Assembly (NCBI GenBank): GCA_947451875.1
Contig: CANGBE010000088.1
Coordinates: 1-6,622, forward strand
DNA from: Sphingomonadaceae bacterium
Lineage (GTDB): Bacteria > Pseudomonadota > Alphaproteobacteria > Sphingomonadales > Sphingomonadaceae
Length of the DNA stretch: 6,622 bases
Direction: 5' to 3'
Shown here: piece after piece, positions 1-5,543 of the stretch
Position numbering within the stretch: position 1 is the first letter of the stretch
Layout: every line of letters begins with the position of its first letter
Program-made: the position numbers and the translations under genes
Notes under the pieces: model-generated
The model's database searches: none
Seen by the model: the letters and a program-made list of their open reading frames with translations, nothing else
Told to the model about the DNA's origin: nothing

Positions 1-1029
1 AAGGTCTTTGACCGCGCCAAGATCGATGAATGCGACAAATTCGTTGAGCACCAATTTGGTGCCAAAAAACCCTCCCGCCCGCATGGCTTCGTTCCAGTCG
101 GGTGCGCCGAGCAGGCGGAATATTGGCGCAAATACATAGCCCAGCACCTGCTGGAACGAAAGGTCAGGATAGCCGAACCAGCTGCCGAGCCAGCCGAACA
201 TGCCATTGGCCAGTGCAACCAGCGCCACAAAAGCCAGCACCATTGCGCCGACCGCAACGGCGAGTTTTACGCCGGTTTGCGCGCCTTGGCTGGCGGCCAT
301 GATGAGGTTTGCCGGTGGCTCTTCCTCAAGACCGGAGACCTTCACTTCGTCCGGCTCGACAATCGCTGCGCCTTTTGGATCGGGCATGATGATCTTGGCC
401 ATCAGGATGCCGCCCGGTGCCGACATAAAGGCAGCAGCAACAAGGTAATCGATGCGGATGCCCATCGAAGCGTAGGCAGCAAGGATAGTTCCCGCCACGC
501 CGGCCATGCCCACGCTCATCAGGCAGAACAACTGGCTAGGCGTAAGCGCGGCAAGGTAGGGCCGGATCACCAAGGGGCTTTCAGACTGGCCGACAAAGAT
601 GTTCGAAGCTGCGCCCAGGCTTTCAATCTTGCTGATGCCAGTGATCTTTTCGAGCCCGCCGCCGATCCATTTGATGATCAGTTGCATCAGCCCGATGTAG
701 TAAAGGATCGATATCAGCGCGGCGAAGAAGATGATGACCGGCAGGGCAGAAATGGCAAAGCTGTGCCCGCCTATTTCGGGATCGGCCAGCGGGCCGAACA
801 GGAACACGACGCCTGCATGGGCATAGCCGAGTAGGCTGCTTACCCCGGAGGCCGCGCCTTGCAGCGCCGCATTGCCCCATGGCGAATAGAGCACCAGCGC
901 AGCAAACCCAGCTTGAAGAGCAAAAGCTGCGCCGACCACGCGCAGGCGGATCGCCTTGCGGTCTGACGAAAGCAGAAATGCCAGACCAAGAATAATTGCC
1001 ATTCCGGCAAGGCTCATCAAAACATGCAT
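1..1029 (-). CDS. nupC: Concentrative nucleoside transporter (CNT/NupC family), 3' end beyond window
   Basis: Inner-membrane cation/nucleoside symporter that would import nucleosides for salvage. The frame is open from an ATG at 1029 down to base 1, giving 343 residues. Bacterial members are usually about 400-430, so roughly the last 60-90 residues lie outside the window. The protein is strongly hydrophobic throughout. Family signatures are visible: the hairpin motif GQSESPLVIRPYL at residues 147-159 and KLVLNEFVAF at about 325-334. The conserved Gln-Ser/Thr-Glu and Asn-Glu residues of these motifs line the nucleoside and ion sites in characterised CNTs. The start is supported by a purine-rich AGGGGA about 9 nt upstream on the minus strand. 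The gene is divergent from the queuosine-precursor transporter gene. The family call is firm. The substrate range (purine, pyrimidine or both) and the coupling ion cannot be read from sequence alone. The symbol is by family resemblance. Confidence 0.93.
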   Translation of the reverse strand, partial: MHVLMSLAGMAIILGLAFLLSSDRKAIRLRVVGAAFALQAGFAALVLYSPWGNAALQGAASGVSSLLGYAHAGVVFLFGPLADPEIGGHSFAISALPVIIFFAALISILYYIGLMQLIIKWIGGGLEKITGISKIESLGAASNIFVGQSESPLVIRPYLAALTPSQLFCLMSVGMAGVAGTILAAYASMGIRIDYLVAAAFMSAPGGILMAKIIMPDPKGAAIVEPDEVKVSGLEEEPPANLIMAASQGAQTGVKLAVAVGAMVLAFVALVALANGMFGWLGSWFGYPDLSFQQVLGYVFAPIFRLLGAPDWNEAMRAGGFFGTKLVLNEFVAFIDLGAVKDL

Positions 1030-1142
1030 GGACTGGCTTCCCCTGTAACGCAGCACTGTTGAGACTAACCGGCTGACAGCCATGTGAATAGCCCCCATCG
1101 CAGCCACTTCCCCAATCGTCGCTTGCCCGCTAGACCTCTGCC
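1030..1142. promoter_or_regulatory. Divergent intergenic region with weak promoter-like elements
   Basis: This 113-bp gap separates the nucleoside transporter (minus) from the queuosine-precursor transporter (plus) and must hold or overlap promoters for both. On the minus strand AGGGGA lies just ahead of the transporter ATG and is a plausible ribosome site. On the plus strand there is no Shine-Dalgarno before the ATG at 1143. Instead a TAGACC hexamer at 1131-1136 sits 6 nt ahead of it, where the -10 element of a leaderless transcript would be. A TTGAGA at 1059-1064 is another possible -35, but no good -10 follows at normal spacing. I see no preQ1-riboswitch-like structure and no clear operator palindrome. 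Promoter assignments here are inference. Confidence 0.35.
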
Positions 1143-1811
1143 ATGAACCAGACTTCCGCACCCGTTATTCCGCGCTCGCTCTTCATCTTCTCGCTGCTCT
1201 ATGGCGGCCTCTGCGTGCTGGCAGGGGTGCTGGGCACCAAGCTTGCTTCGCTAGGCCACTGGCCGTTGTTTGGCGATCTGGCGGTGGAATCGGGGATATT
1301 CGCTTTCCTGCTGCTGGTCGTGCTTTCCAGCGCGATTGCCGAACTGTTTGGCCGCGACATGGCTAACCGGTTGGTGCGCTATGGCTTTATCCCGCTCATC
1401 GTATCGATGGTGCTGCTCACTTTGGTGATCCACGTCATTCCGCCCGCGCCCTTCTGGAAGGATCAGGACGCATTCGCCCGGCTGTTGGGGCAGGGCGCGC
1501 GGATGCAATTTGCCGGGCTGATTTCCTATGGCACCTCGCAGACGCTCAACGTCTGGCTGTTCTCCCGCATGGCGGGCGGAAAGGACGGCATGGGGCGCGG
1601 ACGGATGCTGCTGCTGCGCGCCTGGGTTGCCAGCCTGCTCAGCCAGGTGGTCGATACGGTGATCTTCATCACCATCAGCTTTGCCGGGCAAGACCTGCCG
1701 ATTGGCGAGATAATGACCGGGCAGATCATCTCCAAACTGATCCTCTCGACCATCATGGTGCCGCTATTCACGCTGGCCTTCGTTGCACTGGGCCGCAAGC
1801 TTGATGCGTAA
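1143..1811 (+). CDS. yhhQ: Queuosine precursor transporter (YhhQ/VUT family, DUF165)
   Basis: Predicted inner-membrane transporter of 222 residues. Characterised relatives take up the queuosine precursors preQ0/preQ1, or queuine, for modification of tRNA wobble position 34. About six hydrophobic segments are visible, near residues 13-32, 46-66, 82-100, 122-142, 158-180 and 190-215. Family hallmarks are SSAIAELFGRDMANRLVRYGF around 62-82 and, near 159-182, an Arg followed by SQVVDTVIFITISFAG, the conserved S-Q-x-x-D-T stretch. Length fits the family. The ATG at 1143 starts just before the first membrane segment and lacks an upstream Shine-Dalgarno, so the mRNA may be leaderless. argB follows after 42 nt, suggesting co-transcription, though no functional link is obvious. 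The exact substrate is not deducible here. No queuosine synthesis gene or tgt is in the window. Confidence 0.9.
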   Translation: MNQTSAPVIPRSLFIFSLLYGGLCVLAGVLGTKLASLGHWPLFGDLAVESGIFAFLLLVVLSSAIAELFGRDMANRLVRYGFIPLIVSMVLLTLVIHVIPPAPFWKDQDAFARLLGQGARMQFAGLISYGTSQTLNVWLFSRMAGGKDGMGRGRMLLLRAWVASLLSQVVDTVIFITISFAGQDLPIGEIMTGQIISKLILSTIMVPLFTLAFVALGRKLDA

Positions 1812-1840
1812 TTGGGGTTCAATTCCGCAGCGACAGGTAT

Positions 1841-1846
1841 AAAGGG
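1841..1846 (+). promoter_or_regulatory. Ribosome-binding site deciding the argB start
   Basis: AAAGGG lies 7 nt before the ATG at 1854. It supports that start over the in-frame TTG at 1812, which directly abuts the previous gene's stop. The site is modest in strength. Confidence 0.45.
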
Positions 1847-1853
1847 CGCGGCC

Positions 1854-2762
1854 ATGGCCAATCTTCACGATCCCGCCCAAAGAGACATTGGGCTAAGCAA
1901 GGCAGAAACCCTGGTAGAGGCGTTGCCCTACCTGCGCCGTTATGAAGGCCGCACTTTCGTGGTCAAATACGGCGGCCACGCGATGGGCGATCCCGAACTG
2001 GCCAAGGACTTTGCTGAGGACGTGGTGCTGCTGCGCGCGGTGGGGATCAATCCGGTGGTCGTCCACGGCGGTGGGCCGCAGATTGATGCCATGCTCAAGA
2101 AGCTGGGCGTTGTCAGCACCCGTATCGATGGCCTGCGGGTGACGGACCGGGAAACCGCGAACGTTGCCGAGATGGTGCTCTCCGGCGCGATCAACAAGGA
2201 ACTGGTCGGCTGGATCGCTGGCGCTGGCGGCAAGGCTGTGGGCATTTCGGGCAAGGACGGCGGCCTCGTCACCGCAACCAAGGCGCAGCGCACCACCCGC
2301 GATCCGGACAGCCAGATCGAACGGGTGATCGACCTTGGCTTTGTGGGTGAGCCTTCGAAGATCGACACTACCATCATCGATGCCATCTGCGCTGCGGGCA
2401 TGATCCCGGTGATCGCCCCGATCGCTGTGGGTGAAGACGGGCAGACCTATAACATCAATGCCGATACCATGGCGGGCGCCATTGCCGGTGCGCTCGGCGC
2501 GGCGCGGCTGTTCCTGCTGACGGACGTTCACGGCGTGCTCGACAAGGCAGGCAACCTGCTCACCGATCTGACCCCTGCAGACATTGCAGTGCTGCAGGCC
2601 GATGGCACGATCAGCGGCGGCATGATCCCCAAGCTCGAAACCTGTGTCCATGCGGTTGAGGCGGGCTGCGAGGCAGCGGTCGTGCTCGATGGCCGGGTTA
2701 GCCACGCCATGCTGCTCGAAATGTTCACCGAAAAGGGTGCGGGGACGCTGATCCGGGCTTGA
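1854..2762 (+). CDS. argB: Acetylglutamate kinase (ArgB)
   Basis: Cytosolic enzyme that phosphorylates N-acetyl-L-glutamate with ATP, the second step of arginine biosynthesis. With the ATG at 1854 it is 302 residues, the length of arginine-regulated members. Visible motifs are KYGGHAM at 38-44 (nucleotide-phosphate lysine and glycine loop), VVHGGGPQID at 69-78, the DGLRVTD substrate loop at 92-98, NINADTMAG at 200-208 and GGMIPKL at 255-261 with the conserved Lys 260. The N-terminal stretch of about 30 residues before the core, including LVEALPYLRRYEG, matches the extra helix that builds the arginine-inhibited hexamer in Pseudomonas and Thermotoga enzymes, so feedback inhibition by arginine is likely. 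The frame also opens at a TTG at 1812, immediately after the preceding stop. The ATG is preferred because AAAGGG lies 7 nt before it and the 14 extra residues are not family-like. It probably shares a transcript with the upstream transporter gene. Confidence 0.97.
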   Translation: MANLHDPAQRDIGLSKAETLVEALPYLRRYEGRTFVVKYGGHAMGDPELAKDFAEDVVLLRAVGINPVVVHGGGPQIDAMLKKLGVVSTRIDGLRVTDRETANVAEMVLSGAINKELVGWIAGAGGKAVGISGKDGGLVTATKAQRTTRDPDSQIERVIDLGFVGEPSKIDTTIIDAICAAGMIPVIAPIAVGEDGQTYNINADTMAGAIAGALGAARLFLLTDVHGVLDKAGNLLTDLTPADIAVLQADGTISGGMIPKLETCVHAVEAGCEAAVVLDGRVSHAMLLEMFTEKGAGTLIRA

Positions 2763-2789
2763 GAGAGCTAAGCCCACTCTCATTTCATC

Positions 2790-2817
2790 GTCATCCTGAA
2801 CTTGTTTCAGGATCCAT
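2790..2817 (+). repeat. Left terminal inverted repeat, itself a hairpin
   Basis: The arm contains an 8-bp stem, ATCCTGAA at 2793-2800 and TTCAGGAT at 2806-2813, with loop CTTGT. It pairs along its full length with the right arm at 2899-2926. Confidence 0.85.
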
Positions 2818-2898
2818 CGTGCAGTTAGCTCGATGCCGCAGTGAATGAGCAAACCGCGAGGCATACTTGCGAAGCAGAGCTTCGGTTTGTGTTGAGAA

Positions 2899-2926
2899 AT
2901 GGATCCTGAAACGAGTTCAGGATGAC
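2899..2926 (-). repeat. Right terminal inverted repeat, itself a hairpin
   Basis: This is the inverted copy of the left arm. It has an 8-bp stem, ATCCTGAA at 2903-2910 and TTCAGGAT at 2916-2923, with loop ACGAG. The only difference from the left arm is in the loop (T at 2803 facing G at 2913). In a plus-strand RNA that is a G-U wobble, so pairing of the two arms would be unbroken. Confidence 0.85.
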
Positions 2927-2950
2927 AAAGTTGGGTGGGGTAGGGAGTTT

Positions 2951-2974
2951 GGTGTGGTGACTTGCCACTACACC
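2951..2974. promoter_or_regulatory. 24-nt inverted repeat or hairpin upstream of the yggT operon
   Basis: GGTGTGGTG (2951-2959) faces CACTACACC (2966-2974) across a 6-nt loop, giving a 9-bp stem with one G-T wobble. It is separate from the repeat element and ends 43 nt before the yggT start. There is no T-run after it, so a simple intrinsic terminator is unlikely. It could be an operator-like palindrome or a 5'-leader hairpin. I do not recognise a matching regulator site. Confidence 0.4.
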
Positions 2975-3017
2975 TCGGCTATCAGGCGCCATCTGCATTA
3001 GCCAAGGGGCTTAGGTC

Positions 3018-3314
3018 GTGATTTTCATCACCCTTTTTGAACTCGTTTCTTATCTGATCAACATCATCGTTACGGTGGTGATCGTGCAATTTGTGCTTAG
3101 CCTGCTGATCTCTTTCAATGTGGTCAACCTGCACAACAATCTGGTTGCCGCGGTGTGGCAGGCGGTGAATGCCATTCTTGAACCAATCCTGCGCCCGGTG
3201 CGGCGGATCATGCCGAATACCGGAGCGATCGATTTCTCGCCGATGGCAGTAATTATCGGCCTTTCAATGCTGCAGATCGTGCTCAAGAACCTAGCCTATG
3301 CGAGCCTTACATGA
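3018..3314 (+). CDS. yggT: YggT family membrane protein
   Basis: Small inner-membrane protein of 98 residues. The family is widespread, linked in some bacteria to osmotic or ion homeostasis and, in Gram-positives and plastids, to division or organelle organisation; its molecular role is poorly defined. The first hydrophobic region spans about residues 8-33 and a second about 74-95. Between them is the signature EPILRPVRRIMPNTGAIDFSP at 55-75, with the conserved E-P, R-P-x-R-R and D-x-S-P residues. The length is that of a single-unit family member. The start is GTG at 3018, with AGGGG 8 nt upstream (3005-3009). Its TGA overlaps the folD ATG in ATGA at 3311-3314, implying translational coupling. 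Alphaproteobacteria often have a DUF167 gene between yggT and folD; none is here. Confidence 0.93.
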   Translation: MIFITLFELVSYLINIIVTVVIVQFVLSLLISFNVVNLHNNLVAAVWQAVNAILEPILRPVRRIMPNTGAIDFSPMAVIIGLSMLQIVLKNLAYASLT

Positions 3315-4210
3315 CCACTGCCGCTGTTATCGACGGAAAAGCCTTTGCCGAAAACCTGCGCGCCCGCATCGCTGTGGCCGCCGCGCAGTTTGAAGTGCAC
3401 GCCGGGCGCAAGGCTGGTCTGGCTGTGGTGCTGGTGGGTGAAGACCCGGCGAGCCAGGTCTATGTCCGCAGCAAGGGCAAGCAGACTGTCGCCTGCGGCA
3501 TGAATTCGTTCGAGTACAAGTTGGGCGATGATACCTCCGAAGGCGCGCTGCTTGATGTCGTGGAGCGGCTTAATGCCGATCCGGCAGTGGACGGCATTCT
3601 CGTCCAGCTGCCGCTGCCCTCGCATATCGACGAGCAAAAAGTGATCGCCGCGATCAATCCGGACAAGGACGTTGACGGCTTCCATGTGGTCAATTCTGGC
3701 CGTCTTTCGGTGGGTCTGCCGGGCTTTGTCCCTTGCACGCCACTGGGCTGCCTGATGCTGTTGAAGGACCGGTTGGGTTCGCTTTCCGGCCTTGATGCTG
3801 TGGTCATCGGCCGCTCGAACATCGTCGGAAAGCCGATGGCCGCGCTGCTGATTGCCGAAAGCTGCACGGTGACGGTGGCGCACAGCCGGACCAAGGATCT
3901 GCCGGAAGTAGTCAAGCGCGCCGATATCGTCGTCGCTGCCGTTGGTCGCGCGGAAATGGTCAAGGCGGACTGGATCAAGCCCGGCGCAACCGTGATCGAC
4001 GTTGGCATTAACCGCCTGCCGCCTGAGCCGGGTTCGGACAAGGGCAAGCTGGTTGGCGATGTTGACTATGCGGGCGTCGCCAAGGTTGCTGGCGCGATCA
4101 CCCCGGTGCCGGGCGGGGTCGGGCCGATGACCATTGCTGTGCTGCTGCGCAACACGCTGGTCGCCGCGCACCGCAATGCCGGGATCGTGCTGGATGAGGC
4201 GGCGCTGTGA
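3311..4210 (+). CDS. folD: Bifunctional methylenetetrahydrofolate dehydrogenase/cyclohydrolase (FolD)
   Basis: Cytosolic enzyme converting 5,10-methylene-THF to 5,10-methenyl-THF (NADP-dependent) and then to 10-formyl-THF, supplying one-carbon units for purines and formyl-Met-tRNA. The 299-residue length is typical. The catalytic domain shows Tyr 51 and Lys 55 in VYVRSKGK (50-57), Gln 99 in VQLPLP (98-103) and Asp 122 in DKDVDGFH (118-125), matching the Tyr/Lys/Gln/Asp set of characterised FolD proteins. PCTPLG lies at 141-146. The Rossmann NADP site is GRSNIVGKPMA at 167-177, and the closing signature PGGVGPMTIA is at 267-276. All key residues are present, so both activities are expected. 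The ATG overlaps the yggT stop and the TGA overlaps the next gene's GTG, so translation of the three genes is probably coupled. Confidence 0.98.
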   Translation: MTTAAVIDGKAFAENLRARIAVAAAQFEVHAGRKAGLAVVLVGEDPASQVYVRSKGKQTVACGMNSFEYKLGDDTSEGALLDVVERLNADPAVDGILVQLPLPSHIDEQKVIAAINPDKDVDGFHVVNSGRLSVGLPGFVPCTPLGCLMLLKDRLGSLSGLDAVVIGRSNIVGKPMAALLIAESCTVTVAHSRTKDLPEVVKRADIVVAAVGRAEMVKADWIKPGATVIDVGINRLPPEPGSDKGKLVGDVDYAGVAKVAGAITPVPGGVGPMTIAVLLRNTLVAAHRNAGIVLDEAAL

Positions 4211-4914
4211 AGCGCGCGGCTCTCGCGCTCGGCCTGCTGGTGCTGGCTGGCACTGCTCAGGCTGAGGACAAGCGCGGGCCTTCACGGAATTCCTATGCCA
4301 ATCCCAGCGCAGTGATCGCTGCCGAACTCGCCTTCTCGCAGGCCGCGCAGGAAAAAGGCCAATGGACGGCCTTTGCCGAAGCCGCCGCACCCGATGCGGT
4401 GATGTTCACGCCAAAAATGGTCTATGCCCAAACTTGGCTGAAAGGCCGCGCCAATCCGGCGCAGGCGGTGAAGTGGCAGCCCCGCGAGGTCTGGTCGAGC
4501 TGCGACGGCTCGCTGATGGTCAGTCACGGCGCGTGGCAAGGGGGCAAGGCCAACGGCTATTTCACCACGCTGTGGCAGCGGCAAAAGGACGGCAAGTACA
4601 AGTGGATTCTCGACCACGGCGATGCCCTGAAAGAGGCAGAACCTGCGCCCGAGATGATCGCCGCGCACATCGCCGATTGTTCGGAGCGCGGCCTGCGCCC
4701 CACCACCGCGCCAGCGGTCAAGGTTGGCAAAGGTTCCTCCAAAGTGCTTGCCCCGCTCGATCCCAAGTACCGCGCCGGTAAATCGGACGATGGCTCGCTG
4801 ACTTGGGAAGTGACAGTTGACCCTTCCGGCGCGCGCAATCTTTCAGTCGAATGGAAGAAGGACGGCGAGGTCTCGCCCGTGCTGATCGAAGAAGTCGCGG
4901 CGGAGAAGGGCTGA
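4207..4914 (+). CDS. Exported NTF2-like (SnoaL/DUF4440-type) protein of unknown function
   Basis: A 235-residue protein I cannot name to a specific function. It begins with a classic Sec signal peptide, MKRAALALGLLVLAGTAQA, with likely cleavage after Ala 19, so the mature protein should be periplasmic. There is no lipobox cysteine at the cleavage site. Residues about 34-145 resemble the NTF2-like/DUF4440 pattern: an N-terminal helix (AAELAFSQAAQEKGQWTAFA), a D-A-V-M-F strand and later strands ending YKWILDHGDAL. Two cysteines in the mature protein, Cys 99 and Cys 158, could form a disulfide. The last 80 or so residues are polar and look like a separate tail of beta strands. The GTG at 4207 overlaps the folD stop in GTGA and has GAGG 7 nt upstream. 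The marC start follows 6 nt after its stop. Many NTF2-like proteins only bind ligands, so enzymatic activity should not be assumed. Confidence 0.8.
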   Translation: MKRAALALGLLVLAGTAQAEDKRGPSRNSYANPSAVIAAELAFSQAAQEKGQWTAFAEAAAPDAVMFTPKMVYAQTWLKGRANPAQAVKWQPREVWSSCDGSLMVSHGAWQGGKANGYFTTLWQRQKDGKYKWILDHGDALKEAEPAPEMIAAHIADCSERGLRPTTAPAVKVGKGSSKVLAPLDPKYRAGKSDDGSLTWEVTVDPSGARNLSVEWKKDGEVSPVLIEEVAAEKG

Positions 4915-4920
4915 GGCACA

Positions 4921-5541
4921 ATGCTTGACCTCTTCATCTCTGCCTTCGTCACCCTGTTCGTGGTGATCGACCCGCCCGGCTGCGCGCCGATCTATGCCGG
5001 GCTGACCAGCGGCGCGACGCCCCGGCAGGCCACCGGAATGGCCGCCCGCGCCTGCATGATCGCGGCGATCATCCTGGTTTTCTTTGCCCTGTTTGGCGAG
5101 AATCTACTCAGCTTCCTGCATATCGAACTCAACTCGTTCCGCATCGCTGGCGGCATTCTGCTGTTCGTCATCGCGCTCGACATGGTGCTCGAAAAGCGCA
5201 CCGAGCGCCGAGAAAAGCGCGCCGAGGAAATCATGCACACGCCCGAGGTTGAGGACGTCTCGGTCTTCCCGATGGCCATGCCGATGATCGCCGGACCGGG
5301 CTCAATCGCCACGATCATGCTGCTGATGGCGCAGGCCCAAGGCACAGAGGCAACGCTGGTGATCCTCGCCGCGATGCTCGGCGTGATCGTGCTGACTTTC
5401 GCCGCGCTGGCTGCGGCTGGCCCGCTGATGAAGCTGGTTGGCGCCAAGGTTGAGGCCGTCATCACCCGCATCCTCGGCGTGTTGCTGGCGGCATTGGCGG
5501 CGCAATACGTGGTGGATGGGGTGAAGGTGGTTTTGGGCTAG
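4921..5541 (+). CDS. marC: MarC family integral membrane protein
   Basis: Inner-membrane protein of 206 residues with about six hydrophobic segments. Family signatures are VVIDPPGCAPIY at 14-25 (the conserved D-P in the first segment), FRIAGGILLFVIALDM at 73-88 and FPMAMPMIAGPGSIAT at 116-131. The middle loop, about 91-112, is highly charged (EKRTERREKRAEE), as in relatives. The family was once linked to multiple antibiotic resistance through the E. coli mar locus, but later work did not support that and the transported substrate, if any, is unknown. The ATG follows the previous stop by 6 nt, with GAGG overlapping that stop, so it is most likely the last gene of the yggT-folD operon. Its TAG stop lies 2 bp from the stop of the convergent Lon-domain gene. 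The symbol is by family; orthology to E. coli marC is not claimed. Confidence 0.93.
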   Translation: MLDLFISAFVTLFVVIDPPGCAPIYAGLTSGATPRQATGMAARACMIAAIILVFFALFGENLLSFLHIELNSFRIAGGILLFVIALDMVLEKRTERREKRAEEIMHTPEVEDVSVFPMAMPMIAGPGSIATIMLLMAQAQGTEATLVILAAMLGVIVLTFAALAAAGPLMKLVGAKVEAVITRILGVLLAALAAQYVVDGVKVVLG

Positions 5542-5543
5542 CC

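Larger units (their letters stand above)
2790..2926. repeat. MITE/REP-like repeat element with 28-nt terminal inverted repeats
   Basis: A 137-bp non-coding cassette begins 27 bp after the argB stop. Its ends, 2790-2817 and 2899-2926, are inverted copies of each other at 27 of 28 positions. Each end is itself a palindrome, ATCCTGAA-5 nt-TTCAGGAT. The 81-bp interior contains a small hairpin, CGAAGC-AGA-GCTTCG at 2870-2884, enclosed by CAAAC (2850-2854) pairing with GTTTG (2885-2889). No ORF with coding character spans it. The architecture fits a non-autonomous mobile or REP/BIME-type element. From memory, similar GTCATCCTGAAC...TTCAGGATCCA palindromes are dispersed in sphingomonad genomes, but that was not searched here. 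It could also end argB transcription or stabilise its mRNA 3' end, though no U-tract follows. Confidence 0.8.

Noticed and set aside
277..834. A 185-codon plus-strand open frame within the nucleoside transporter
   Set aside because: Composition is atypical and no domain is visible; the minus-strand frame carries clear CNT motifs throughout.
1030..1142. A preQ1 riboswitch in front of the queuosine-precursor transporter
   Set aside because: No hairpin with the C-rich loop and A-rich tail of preQ1-I, and no preQ1-II-like layout, could be found in the 113 nt available.
1893..2864. A 323-codon minus-strand open frame opposite argB and entering the repeat element
   Set aside because: It is a shadow of argB caused by GC-rich codon bias. 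The product is rich in His, Arg, Asp and Gln with no recognisable domain, and argB is unambiguous.
2818..2898. Interior of the repeat element as a small protein gene or sRNA gene
   Set aside because: No start with a ribosome site and no sustained codon bias is visible, and there is no terminator; it is better explained as the core of the repeat.
2933..2952. G-rich stretch resembling a G-quadruplex
   Set aside because: There are only three runs of three or more G followed by a GG, so it lacks the four G3 runs of a canonical motif. A two-tier structure is possible but weak.
3296..4390. A 364-codon minus-strand open frame opposite folD
   Set aside because: Same cause: its sequence is low-complexity Arg/His/Gln-rich with no motifs, while folD retains all catalytic residues on the other strand.
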